From JBBDMU01 sp040905685 (lineage in GTDB: Bacteria; Bacteroidota; Rhodothermia; Balneolales; Natronogracilivirgulaceae), in assembly GCA_040905685.1 (NCBI GenBank), contig JBBDRB010000029.1, forward strand, positions 1-47,630: a stretch of DNA of 47,630 nt. The letters run 5' to 3'. The notes beneath the pieces are model-generated. The model was given only the letters and a program-made list of their open reading frames with translations. It had not been told where the DNA came from and ran no database searches. Both the position numbers and the translations under genes were made by a program. How positions within the stretch are numbered: position 1 is the stretch's first letter; every line of letters starts with the position of its first letter. Of the stretch, positions 1 through 8,434 are shown piece by piece.

Positions 1-242
1 CTGTAAGGAAAAATACACCATCTGTATTTAGATCCAAATACTTACAGTGGCCACGGTGCTTTATAGACCGTGCCTTCGAAAGGGCTTGCCAAAAGGATGT
101 AATGTCTCAACATATACCTGTACCATATCATGTACCAAGCTCTATTATTATCTTCACAAGGGTTGACAAAAATAGTATCCCAATAATATCCCAATAGTTC
201 GCACAACTACGCCCTGCTATGTCTTTTCAAAACCATGCAGAT
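1..242. other. Intergenic region without recognisable gene
   Basis: No convincing coding frame is visible. The stretch is richer in A/T than the genes to its right. It holds short structured elements: a nested inverted repeat at 1-47 (CTGTAAG with CTTACAG, enclosing GTATTT with AAATAC), an inverted repeat CACGGT/ACCGTG around 53-74, and a direct duplication of TATCCCAATA near 177-197. A TTGACA hexamer lies near 163. None can be assigned a function from sequence alone. Confidence 0.4.
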
Positions 243-280
243 AAAAAAATAGCCTTCATATTCGTCATATGAAGGCTATT
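243..280 (-). terminator. Rho-independent terminator after tRNA-Ala
   Basis: A perfect 14-bp inverted repeat (248-261 with 267-280) encloses a 5-nt loop. Read on the minus strand it is followed by a T-run (A-run 243-249 on the plus strand). It starts about 6 nt past the 3' end of the tRNA gene, where a terminator for that transcript is expected. Confidence 0.85.
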
Positions 281-285
281 ATAAG

Positions 286-359
<74 letters not shown>

Positions 360-368
360 GAAAGATTG

Positions 369-400
369 TAAAGGTAATGTTTTTCTTACTTTTTTGCACA
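369..400 (-). promoter_or_regulatory. Candidate Bacteroidota-type promoter for tRNA-Ala
   Basis: On the minus strand TACCTTTA (376-369) resembles the -7 consensus TAnnTTTG. TGTG (400-397) lies 20 nt upstream and resembles the -33 TTTG element. Transcription would start a few bases before the tRNA 5' end at 359. The same TACCTTTA octamer sits upstream of purM with similar spacing. This is a motif match only. Confidence 0.35.
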
Positions 401-515
401 TCCTTTTTTGCTATACAGGGTGATTGAAAGGTAAAAATATTGTCTTTGTCATAAATTAGGTGTTATTTTATGTGCCCATACTCCATATGCTAAACCCCTA
501 TTATTGGATATCTTA

Positions 516-1427
516 ATGCACCAACCGAAACGGTATTTATTATTCCTTGCATGTTTTACCTGTATGGTCCTTGTACAGGCCGGTTGTGGAAGCAGTGAAG
601 AAATCGGTCAGGAAGTTCTGCAGACCGATACCGATACGGATGACGATGGCCTGCCTGATGATGAGGAACTTCGAATTGGCACCAACCCTGTGGATCCGGA
701 CACCGATGCCGATGGCCTGGCTGACAGAGCGGAATTTGAACTTCACAATACAGACCCTCTTGTAGCCGATACCGATGGCGACGGACTCACGGATGGTGAT
801 GAGGTGCTTGTCTACGATACGGATCCGTTAAATCCGGATACCGATGGAGATGGACTCAGTGACGGCAATGAGGTCCTGAAATACAGTACGAATCCCCTGG
901 AGGAGGATTCGGATAACGACGGACTCAGTGATTATGAAGAACTATTCATCTACGGAACCAATCCGAATAATCCGGATAGCGACGGAGACGAAGTCACCGA
1001 TGGGGAAGAAATAGAATTGGGCACCGATCCTCTCGATCCCAATGACCCCAGGATACCGGGAGAGCTGAATACCATAAATTTTGGTTATGACCGCTCCAGC
1101 CTTGATAACCATGCGGCAAGGCTACTCAGTGCAAACGTTCAGATACTGCTGGATTCAACTTTTGTTTATCACGTCAGCGTAGAAGCCTTTACCGACCATT
1201 CGGGTGAGGGGCAGTACAACCTGCGGCTGAGCCAGCGCCGGGCAAACGCCGTAGTAGAGTTTTATAAAGCCAACGGCATTTCCGAAGACCGCATCTACAG
1301 CAGAGGCATGGGTGAGGCTCCTCGCCCCTGTGCCGGGGAAGACGCTGCCGGCAGGGGGTGCAGGGATAACCGGCGGGTAGAATCCATACCGGTTATCCCT
1401 TCGCATATCAGGTCTGATAATAACTGA
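516..1427 (+). CDS. OmpA-family lipoprotein with thrombospondin type 3 repeats
   Basis: A probable outer-membrane lipoprotein that ties the envelope to peptidoglycan. The N-terminus has a basic start, a hydrophobic stretch and a lipobox ending LVQAGC, so the cysteine would be lipidated after signal peptidase II cleavage. Residues from about 35 to 180 are successive Asp/Asn-rich units of the form DxDxDGLxDxxE with NPxxPDTD spacers, typical TSP3 calcium-binding repeats. The last 120 residues are an OmpA C-terminal domain: INFGYDRSSL, then FTDHSG and LSQRRA, then DNRRVE, which carry the usual diaminopimelate-binding Asp and Arg. I chose ATG at 516; an in-frame TTG at 504 would add only four residues. 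The gene converges on the NADH dehydrogenase with a 7-bp gap. It stands alone rather than in an operon. Confidence 0.88.
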   Translation: MHQPKRYLLFLACFTCMVLVQAGCGSSEEIGQEVLQTDTDTDDDGLPDDEELRIGTNPVDPDTDADGLADRAEFELHNTDPLVADTDGDGLTDGDEVLVYDTDPLNPDTDGDGLSDGNEVLKYSTNPLEEDSDNDGLSDYEELFIYGTNPNNPDSDGDEVTDGEEIELGTDPLDPNDPRIPGELNTINFGYDRSSLDNHAARLLSANVQILLDSTFVYHVSVEAFTDHSGEGQYNLRLSQRRANAVVEFYKANGISEDRIYSRGMGEAPRPCAGEDAAGRGCRDNRRVESIPVIPSHIRSDNN

Positions 1428-1434
1428 CCAAGCC

Positions 1435-2769
1435 TTAAGGGTTCCTTTTTTCGTTGGCAGGATGCTTTTTGCCCCTGGGGCTCACCGGAACAGGACTGTC
1501 ATTTCGCGGGAGTCCGGTTATCAGACGGAAACTGCCTCTGAATGTAAAATAATACCAGCCCCATTCAGCCATTACACGAAAACGATTTCGAAAACCGATC
1601 AGGAAAAAAATGTGGACGAATGACCAGAGCACCCAGGCAAAAAATCCCGCAAATTTAAAACGGCCCATTTCAGCCACGCCTTTTGCGCGGCCTATGGTCG
1701 CCATTTTCCCTTTATTTTTATACTGGAATACCGGTCTGATGCCTTCTTTCAAATGGTCCCGAAGCAATTTGGCAACATGACGTCCCTGCTGCATGGCAAC
1801 AGGGGCCAGTGCGGGCAGTTCGCTGCCGGAATCATCCGTAAAGATGGCGGCGTCGCCGATCACAAAAATAGAAGGAAAACCTTTTAAGGTTAAATCGCGC
1901 TCTACGGGAAGCCGGCCCGCTTTCCCACCGGTCACGTTTAAACTTTTCAACACAGGTGAAGCTTCATTGCCTGCGGCCCAGATTACATTGGCCGATTCAA
2001 TATAACCGCTCTTCGTCTCAACTCCATGATTATCCACACTGGTTACCATCGTATCGAGCTGAACTTCCACGCCCATGCCGTTCAGCATCTTTATGGCTTC
2101 AGACCGAAGGCCCGGGTCAAAAGCAGACAGAATGTGAGGCAGCGCTTCAATAAGCGTAATAGAGGTATCGGTGGGCTGAACCCTTTTATAATCCCGGATG
2201 ACGGTCCGCTTAACAATTTCTGAAATGGCACCGGCTAATTCGACGCCGGTAGGTCCCCCTCCAACGATGACAAAATTGAGGTACTTTTTCCGTTTTTGGG
2301 GATCGTTTTCCCGGTCCGCTTTTTCCAGGGACAACAATATCCTTTCCCTGATTTTAAGGGCATCGGCTAGGGTCTTTAGACCCGGTGCATTTATTTCCCA
2401 TTCGGCGTGGCCAAAATAGGAATGACGGGTGCCCGTGGCCATAATCAGGTAATCGAATGTAAGGATCTCACCATCGGCCAGGGTGACCGTGCGCCGGTGC
2501 TTGTCAACGGCCACTACTTCGCCAAGGATTACGGAAGCATTGGCCTGATTCCGGAAAACCGCCCGTACGGGCATGGCGATGTCTCCCGGTGACAATGAGG
2601 CTGTGGCTACCTGATAGAGCAGAGGCTGGAAAAGATGGTGATTGGTCCGGTCAATAATGGTAATATCATAATCGGTATCCTTTAAAGCCTGAGCGGCGGT
2701 CAGGCCGCCGAAACCGGCACCTACAATAACAATGTGCCTTTTTTTATCGGTTCGGGAGTCAGCATCCAT
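1435..2769 (-). CDS. Type II NADH dehydrogenase (NAD(P)/FAD-dependent oxidoreductase)
   Basis: A 444-residue flavoprotein that would oxidise NADH and pass electrons to the quinone pool without pumping protons, bound to the inner face of the cytoplasmic membrane. Two Rossmann motifs are visible: an FAD site near residue 15 (VIVGAGFGGLTAAQAL) and an NAD site near residue 167 (FVIVGGGPTGVELAGAI). A further FAD-contact motif is FVIGDAA near residue 304. The C-terminal part has aromatic-rich hydrophobic segments (FFAWVLWSFVHIFFLIGF) suited to membrane attachment, as in the Ndh family. The length is normal. It is transcribed alone, divergent from purM across about 120 bp. Other members of the superfamily (sulfide:quinone reductase) are less likely because no conserved redox cysteine pair is obvious. 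Confidence 0.9.
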   Translation of the reverse strand: MDADSRTDKKRHIVIVGAGFGGLTAAQALKDTDYDITIIDRTNHHLFQPLLYQVATASLSPGDIAMPVRAVFRNQANASVILGEVVAVDKHRRTVTLADGEILTFDYLIMATGTRHSYFGHAEWEINAPGLKTLADALKIRERILLSLEKADRENDPQKRKKYLNFVIVGGGPTGVELAGAISEIVKRTVIRDYKRVQPTDTSITLIEALPHILSAFDPGLRSEAIKMLNGMGVEVQLDTMVTSVDNHGVETKSGYIESANVIWAAGNEASPVLKSLNVTGGKAGRLPVERDLTLKGFPSIFVIGDAAIFTDDSGSELPALAPVAMQQGRHVAKLLRDHLKEGIRPVFQYKNKGKMATIGRAKGVAEMGRFKFAGFFAWVLWSFVHIFFLIGFRNRFRVMAEWGWYYFTFRGSFRLITGLPRNDSPVPVSPRGKKHPANEKRNP

Positions 2770-2839
2770 CGGCGTGAATTATGTGTGGAGGTTAATAACA
2801 AACCATATACCGGTCAACGTTTTTAGTTAGTGTACCGCC

Positions 2840-2870
2840 TTTCCCAGAATATTAAAATACCGTACCTTTA
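2840..2870 (+). promoter_or_regulatory. Candidate Bacteroidota-type promoter for purM
   Basis: TTTC (2840-2843) and TACCTTTA (2863-2870) are separated by 19 nt, close to the TTTG-N19-21-TAnnTTTG arrangement of the Bacteroidota housekeeping sigma factor. It lies 22 nt before the purM ATG, in the divergent region shared with the NADH dehydrogenase. Motif resemblance only. Confidence 0.35.
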
Positions 2871-2892
2871 ATCAACTGAAAATAAATATATA

Positions 2893-3906
2893 ATGGCTGC
2901 TAAAGTTCATACTTATAAAGATTCCGGAGTTGATGTAAAAGCCGGTGAGAAAATGGTCAATTCCATCCGGGAACTGGCCGAACAGACCCATACCCCACGT
3001 GTCCTTAATCAGATCGGTGGGTTCGGAGGCTTCTTCCAGGCTGATTTCGGTACCCTCAGCGAACCGGTACTGGTGAGCAGCGTTGACGGTGTGGGAACCA
3101 AGTTGAAGGTTGCATTTCGGGCAAAGAAGTACGATACGGTAGGCCAGGATCTGGTCAACCATTGTGTGAACGATATTGCGGTTTGCGGAGCCGATCCTCT
3201 CTTTTTCCTCGATTACTTTTCTACCGGAAAACTGGAACAGAAAACAGCCTACGAGGTCGTGAAAGGATTTTCAATCGCCTGCAGGCAAAACGGCTGTGCC
3301 CTGATTGGAGGGGAAACGGCAGAGATGCCGGATATTTATTCAGAGGGGGAATTTGACCTGGCAGGAACGGTTGTGGGCGTTGTGGATAAAAACAGGATAT
3401 ATGATGGAAGCAGGGTAGGTGAAGGCGATATTTTACTGGGGTTCCCCAGCTCGGGGTTGCATACCAATGGCTATTCTCTGGCCCGGAAGGTGCTTTTTGA
3501 ACATTATGAGATCGATGACTATGTTGACGAACTGGGAGAAGCCCTGGGTGATGCCCTGCTGAAAATCCATACCTCCTACCTGCCGGTGATCCGCGAGTTA
3601 AGGGCATTGAACGGCATACACGGATTTGCCCATATTACTGGCGGCGGCATACCGGGCAATACGTCACGCATCATTCCCCCGGACCTGGAAATCAGTATAA
3701 ACTGGGAGTCCTGGGAGCACCCGGCGATTTTTCAACTCATCCGCAAACTTGGTAACGTACCCGGGGAAGACATGAGAGCGAGCTTTAACCTTGGCATCGG
3801 CCTGGTGGCTATTGTGGGTAAAGGGGAACTGGAAAACGTGATGCGATGGGCAGAGGAAAAGAAGGAAACGGTTTACCAGATAGGGACCGTCAGAAAATCT
3901 ACCTGA
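2893..3906 (+). CDS. purM: Phosphoribosylformylglycinamidine cyclo-ligase (AIR synthetase)
   Basis: PurM catalyses the fifth step of purine synthesis in the cytosol, closing formylglycinamidine ribonucleotide to aminoimidazole ribonucleotide with ATP. The 337 residues match the family length. The conserved blocks appear in order: SSVDGVGTKLKVA (about 57-69), GQDLVNHCVNDIAVCGADPL (about 78-97), ALIGGETAEMPD (about 137-148) and the glycine-rich HITGGGIPGNTSR (about 246-258). It is a single gene with its own upstream region. Its last 8 bp overlap the end of the convergent CotH-kinase gene, so the two stop codons are interleaved. Confidence 0.96.
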   Translation: MAAKVHTYKDSGVDVKAGEKMVNSIRELAEQTHTPRVLNQIGGFGGFFQADFGTLSEPVLVSSVDGVGTKLKVAFRAKKYDTVGQDLVNHCVNDIAVCGADPLFFLDYFSTGKLEQKTAYEVVKGFSIACRQNGCALIGGETAEMPDIYSEGEFDLAGTVVGVVDKNRIYDGSRVGEGDILLGFPSSGLHTNGYSLARKVLFEHYEIDDYVDELGEALGDALLKIHTSYLPVIRELRALNGIHGFAHITGGGIPGNTSRIIPPDLEISINWESWEHPAIFQLIRKLGNVPGEDMRASFNLGIGLVAIVGKGELENVMRWAEEKKETVYQIGTVRKST

Positions 3907-6646
3907 TGATCATCATCTTCTTGCTTTCGGCTCCGTTACCGGTGATCAAACGGTAGATGTAGATCCCGCTGGACAAGTACGAAGCGTCGAACAGCACCGT
4001 GTGCACGCCGGCTTCTTTGATTCCGGAGTCCAGCAGGGCCACATGCCGGCCCTGGATATCAAAAACATCCAGGTCAATTTCCCCTCCCTCCGGGAGGTGA
4101 TACCTGATATTAGTCAGCAAATCAAACGGGTTGGGGAAATTTTGGTTCAGGACCGGATCGCCTGACGTGGCTTCCGTTCCACCGCTAACCCGGATATCGG
4201 TAATGTTCAGCTTGCTTCGTTGTCCGCTGTCATCGTCCAGACGCCGGCCGGTATAATAATACTTCCACTGAAGCTGAACATAGGGTTTATGGGCCGCTGA
4301 GAAAGGCAAGGTTACCGGTCCCATTTTTTGGGTATGTCCGGCTCGTTCATTGCGGCGGTATTCGACAGGGTTTCCATTCGAATCGGTTACATCGTGAAAC
4401 GGTCCCGTGTTACCCACCCTGTATTGAAGCCTCAGATTATAGACCCTTGAATTAGGCAAAACCGTACCTCCTGTCCAGCTTACCGTGATTTCATCCGCCT
4501 CCCTGGTATCCAGTGCCAGGATGGCTGAACCAAGACGCCTGCCCGGATATCCCGGATTCCCGTCCTCATTGCTGGTATTAATAAATGCAAAACCCCCGTT
4601 TCCAAGTCCTTCAATGCGGGTTCGTGAATCCAGATTGTATGCACCGTCGGTGTAACCGGCCGGTTGAGCATTCAGTGGCGGATCATCGGCGTCCATATAC
4701 TGAAATATCATATTGGGCGGATAAGAGCCGGCCGGCTGGTCAGCAGACCAGGTTGAAAAATTATACGTACCCTGGCTTAATGAATGCGGGCGGGGGATGA
4801 GGCTTTCCTGGTCGAAGGCCGGGTCGGCTTCAAACACGGCTTTGAGATCCAGCGCTTGGGTAAGCATAAGGTTTAGCGTATCCGATCCGCTGCTATGGCC
4901 GTCTGCACCTTCCCAGAATGCCAGCCTGTAGCCGGGGTAGGGCCTGGCCACAACCTGCGCCGGCAAACCCTGAAAATAGGTTCCTTCCCACGGGTACGGG
5001 TTAGCTGAAATGCCGGCCGTCTCTTCGCGGATGGCAAGGGAGTTGAGCTTGACGTAGCCCTGTTGTACGTTAGAGACATCAATGGTAACGCCGGTGAGTC
5101 CGCTCAGGTCAAACTGGCTTTTTAGATGTTCAAAAACATGTTGTGGACGATGCCGGGCAAATTCGTGCAATACCTCTACATTGCTTTCCCATTCGGCTTC
5201 AGTTTGAAATGACACGAGTCCGCCCCCTCCGTCACGGCCCCCCCATCGCTGGGCGTGAAAGGGGATCTCCGGTTGAAGGGTAACGGCCATGTCGCTGATC
5301 CTTTTGCTTACATGCTCACTATGGAATCTGGTATTCAGGTAATCGGAGAAGCGGGTGATAAAACGGATTTCAAACTCTTCATTGCTAAGCAGCTCGTGAA
5401 AGATCAGTGTAGCCCAGGAAGGATTCCGGTGATAGGGATAGTCAAAGGGTCCCGAGGCGGTGGCTGCATATTCCAGGGTATTATGGGTATAATCATTTTC
5501 CCAGTTGATTCCCTGGTCCTGGCGCTCCCGGTAAAGCATAAAGCCAAAATCAGTGTCATAGAGGAACGACCGCCATTTCCCGGCATTCAAATTTTCCCTC
5601 CAGAATTCACTGTTATTGGCGGGCCAGTCATAATTGCCATAGTAAATCTGGCTGATCTGGTAGTCGGCAAAATTAGCCACATCGATCAGGTCAGCAAGCA
5701 TCGCATAGTTCTGTTCATCGGAGATATCATGGGATTCGATAAAATCGATCATATGGCGGTAATGTGATGAGCTGCCCTCAACGACCTCTACATGATAGGG
5801 CAGGTCGGCATTGGTTTCCAGAATATCAACGTTATCGGGATCAACCTTGTGTGCGGCTTCCAGGTAATGGCGGTCAAAACGCTCCCGGATGTTATGGATG
5901 CCCCAGTATTTCCCGTTCAGATAAACTACAGCCGGACGATATCCCTGCCGGTCGAGGCCGGTCCCTTCCATTAAACTCTGCATGAGCGCATCCCGCATCA
6001 TGGTCGATGCCCAGTCGTTCCCGGAATTCCTAAGCAGGAACCGGCGGTACCTGGACAGTCCGCCATCGGTCAGGGGATAAAAAACAGACCGGTCACTGTA
6101 TTCGTTCCTCGCATAGATCCGGAAGGTTTTTTGGGGAAGCGTCCGGCTCCACCCCCCGTGTATGCGGGCTCCGGCGGCCATGTTCAGACCCGGTGTCCCA
6201 TCGTTGGTGAAAATTTCAAAGTTGATGGACCGCTCCCAGTCGCTGCCCCGTTCGGTAGGATTCTCATATATGCCGGTTTCCGGGTCGAATAAGTGATCCG
6301 GGTCGGCAGCCAGGGAGACGACAAAAAGGTCGGGTTTTCGTTCAATAAAATAAGACTGTGTATGTATGGCGCTTGACAGAGAACCGTTTTCCCGGACGAT
6401 GGCCCGGATGACCACTGTGGAGTCGATCGGCAGGGGGCCATCATATACCTTTGACGATGCGTCAGGATCGGAACCGTCTGTGGTATAGTATACAGGGCCG
6501 GTGGGATTGTCGTGGGTGATCTCTAAGGTGATCGCTTCATCATAAAATCCGCCCGGCAGGGAAAAGGCCGGCGGACGGAGTTGAACATCCTGGCCAAGCA
6601 GGATCCGGGTAGTAAGCAGGAATGCAATCAGATGTGCGGTCTTCAT
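3899..6646 (-). CDS. Secreted CotH-kinase family protein with T9SS sorting domain
   Basis: A 915-residue exported protein. The N-terminal signal peptide ends near LLGQ. Residues about 23-100 look like a chitobiase/beta-hexosaminidase C-terminal-type domain (PVYYTTDGSDPD). Residues about 150-480 form a CotH kinase domain: RIHGGWSRTLPQKTFRI, RFLLRNSGNDW, NGKYWGIHNIRERF, and the acidic metal-binding LYDTDFGF. CotH proteins are atypical protein kinases, known from the spore coat and from secreted proteins. The last 80 residues are a type IX secretion sorting domain (LNQNFPNPFD, then DIQGRHVA and SGIYIYRL), so the product should cross the outer membrane and be surface-attached or released. It is the last gene of a four-gene operon with HlyD, DUF4956 and VTC genes. 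The natural substrate is unknown. Confidence 0.88.
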   Translation of the reverse strand: MKTAHLIAFLLTTRILLGQDVQLRPPAFSLPGGFYDEAITLEITHDNPTGPVYYTTDGSDPDASSKVYDGPLPIDSTVVIRAIVRENGSLSSAIHTQSYFIERKPDLFVVSLAADPDHLFDPETGIYENPTERGSDWERSINFEIFTNDGTPGLNMAAGARIHGGWSRTLPQKTFRIYARNEYSDRSVFYPLTDGGLSRYRRFLLRNSGNDWASTMMRDALMQSLMEGTGLDRQGYRPAVVYLNGKYWGIHNIRERFDRHYLEAAHKVDPDNVDILETNADLPYHVEVVEGSSSHYRHMIDFIESHDISDEQNYAMLADLIDVANFADYQISQIYYGNYDWPANNSEFWRENLNAGKWRSFLYDTDFGFMLYRERQDQGINWENDYTHNTLEYAATASGPFDYPYHRNPSWATLIFHELLSNEEFEIRFITRFSDYLNTRFHSEHVSKRISDMAVTLQPEIPFHAQRWGGRDGGGGLVSFQTEAEWESNVEVLHEFARHRPQHVFEHLKSQFDLSGLTGVTIDVSNVQQGYVKLNSLAIREETAGISANPYPWEGTYFQGLPAQVVARPYPGYRLAFWEGADGHSSGSDTLNLMLTQALDLKAVFEADPAFDQESLIPRPHSLSQGTYNFSTWSADQPAGSYPPNMIFQYMDADDPPLNAQPAGYTDGAYNLDSRTRIEGLGNGGFAFINTSNEDGNPGYPGRRLGSAILALDTREADEITVSWTGGTVLPNSRVYNLRLQYRVGNTGPFHDVTDSNGNPVEYRRNERAGHTQKMGPVTLPFSAAHKPYVQLQWKYYYTGRRLDDDSGQRSKLNITDIRVSGGTEATSGDPVLNQNFPNPFDLLTNIRYHLPEGGEIDLDVFDIQGRHVALLDSGIKEAGVHTVLFDASYLSSGIYIYRLITGNGAESKKMMIIR

Positions 6647-6650
6647 GGTT

Positions 6651-7712
6651 CTAATGGGGCCTCAGGGTTAGATCAACAATTTCGCCGGGCCTCAGGAGGC
6701 CCTGGTCATCCAGGCCAATCTTAACGGCAAGTCCGGTTCTTACCATCTGGGATTGCAGGTTTTGCACCTCGCTCATATCCTCGACCTGCACGCCTATGTT
6801 CAGTATACTGGTTTCAAATTCGACCCTGTTGTTCGACTGGGAACGCACGATCACGGTCATGCCGATTTCCGGTTCCATGCGAACCGGATGGGGAAGATAT
6901 CCTACGATGTAGTCCGGACTGGATGATTGAATGGTTAAAATTGAATCTCCATCCTGGACTTGCTCACCGCTCCGGTAGACCCGGCTGATCATTCCATCGA
7001 TGGGCGCGCGCAGGGTGACGGGCATCATCTCGGCCTCGATCAGGCGAAGCCGCTCTTCCTGCAGCCTGATGGCGGCGTTCACAGGCTGGCTGGATGCATT
7101 GTCAAACTGTTCTATACGCCGGTTCATGGTATCCAGCAGCCCGGCAAGTTCCTCCGTTTCCATTCGGAGGATATCGTATTCGGATTTCACCCGTTCGTAT
7201 TCCTCTTCGGAGGCAAGCCCCTCGTCGTGCAGCCGGCTGATGCGGTTATAATCGCGCTCAGCCCTTCGACTGGATATATTTGCAGACGCCAGTTCTATGC
7301 GCTGTTTCATCAGATCCATCTGCAGGCTTTCCAGATCGAGACGGTTGCGCTGATGACTATCCATGGGTCCGATGCCATGGCGGATCATCTCCACTTCGGC
7401 AAGAACAACGGCCAACTGGGCTTCGATGATCCTGGGATCGGTGGTCACGACCTCCGCTATAGCATCCCCGGCGGTGACCTGCTGGAATCGAGCCGTTTGC
7501 AAGGGCGTAAGGTAACCGGCATGGGGACTTCTCAACTGGGCCTGGACGCCAATAACTTTACCCGTCATGTTGGCCGACGTTACCCGCTGGTCCCATAAAT
7601 TATAGACAACCAGGCTGACGCAAATAAAGATCAGGCCGGGTATAATTTTAATGCGAAATTCTTTCCATCGACGGGAAGCGGGGATGGGTATTTTACCGGT
7701 TTGCTGTTCCAT
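6651..7712 (-). CDS. HlyD-family membrane fusion (periplasmic adaptor) protein
   Basis: A 353-residue inner-membrane adaptor. One N-terminal transmembrane segment (residues about 24-42, IIPGLIFICVSLVVYNLW) is followed by a split biotinyl/lipoyl domain (SPHAGYLTPL and LRAPIDGMISRVYRSGEQV). Between the halves lies a long coiled-coil hairpin (residues about 100-220, rich in E, R, L and Q), then a beta-barrel domain. HlyD proteins normally link an inner-membrane transporter to an outer-membrane channel. No ABC, RND or MFS transporter and no TolC homologue is in the window; the only membrane partner in the operon is the DUF4956 protein. It starts 4 bp after the DUF4956 stop and ends 4 bp before the CotH start, which indicates cotranscription. 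Confidence 0.87.
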   Translation of the reverse strand: MEQQTGKIPIPASRRWKEFRIKIIPGLIFICVSLVVYNLWDQRVTSANMTGKVIGVQAQLRSPHAGYLTPLQTARFQQVTAGDAIAEVVTTDPRIIEAQLAVVLAEVEMIRHGIGPMDSHQRNRLDLESLQMDLMKQRIELASANISSRRAERDYNRISRLHDEGLASEEEYERVKSEYDILRMETEELAGLLDTMNRRIEQFDNASSQPVNAAIRLQEERLRLIEAEMMPVTLRAPIDGMISRVYRSGEQVQDGDSILTIQSSSPDYIVGYLPHPVRMEPEIGMTVIVRSQSNNRVEFETSILNIGVQVEDMSEVQNLQSQMVRTGLAVKIGLDDQGLLRPGEIVDLTLRPH

Positions 7713-7716
7713 AGGC

Positions 7717-8400
7717 CTATACCTCGGATTCCTCTTCGGCCTTCATGCTGGTGAGCCTCGATACGCTGGTGTTTTCGGTTAATTCTCCGATCAGCTCTTC
7801 GACGCGGTCCGGATCCCGTAGCAGCAAGCGGTAGGACAGGTCGGTGCCCTCACCCCCGCTGCCGGACCGCCAACTGGCGCAATGTGCTTTAAGGCTGTAG
7901 CGGTCCAGCATTTTTTGAAGGGGTGCCGTGTTGCCGGGATCCTGCCAGTGCAGGTTAACGATCAGGTCATAACGTTGCCGGCTGCCGAAGGAGGTGAACC
8001 AAAGATAGGTTAAAACCAGGGCGGCCAGCAGGGTCCCGATCACGGCTGTAGAGAACTTCTGGGTGCCGGCAGCCATGCCGATAACAATAAGGGACAGGAT
8101 GTACACCGTATCGAGCGTATCGCGCACTATATTCCGGAAACGGACGATAGCGAAAACGGCCATCAGGCTGAAAGCCGTTACCAGGTTGTTGTCAAGGACC
8201 ATCATGACCATGGCCACCGTCATGGGAATGATAATCAGTGAGCTCACAAAGGTTCGCGAATAGGAAAGTCCGCTATGGGTGAACATATACACCCAGGCCA
8301 TGACCTGACCGGATAAAAAAGCCAGTAGAAGGGCCAGTACCAGGGTATCAATATCTGTTGGAAAAGGGGTGGCGTCACCGAGATAGATCCATTCGTTCAT
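7717..8400 (-). CDS. DUF4956 integral membrane protein
   Basis: A 227-residue protein with about five transmembrane helices in the first 150 residues: around 20-42, 54-70, 75-90, 98-112 and 118-136. The conserved DUF4956 centre VTAFSLMAVFAIVRFRNIVRDTLD is seen at about 74-97 (the quoted stretch is split: VTAFSLMAVFAIV, then RFRNIVRDTLD). A soluble alpha/beta C-terminal domain of about 80 residues follows. DUF4956 genes are commonly found next to VTC-type polyphosphate polymerase genes, as here. The biochemical role is unknown; a role in polyphosphate or ion handling is only inference. It sits between the VTC gene (34-bp gap) and the HlyD gene (4-bp gap). Confidence 0.85.
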   Translation of the reverse strand: MNEWIYLGDATPFPTDIDTLVLALLLAFLSGQVMAWVYMFTHSGLSYSRTFVSSLIIIPMTVAMVMMVLDNNLVTAFSLMAVFAIVRFRNIVRDTLDTVYILSLIVIGMAAGTQKFSTAVIGTLLAALVLTYLWFTSFGSRQRYDLIVNLHWQDPGNTAPLQKMLDRYSLKAHCASWRSGSGGEGTDLSYRLLLRDPDRVEELIGELTENTSVSRLTSMKAEEESEV

Positions 8401-8434
8401 AACTTTACCTGGGAAAAGTTTCGTGTGTGTAGGG

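Noticed and set aside
5255..5767. 170-codon plus-strand frame inside the CotH-kinase gene
   Set aside because: It lies wholly antisense to a gene with clear domains and shows no family motif of its own.
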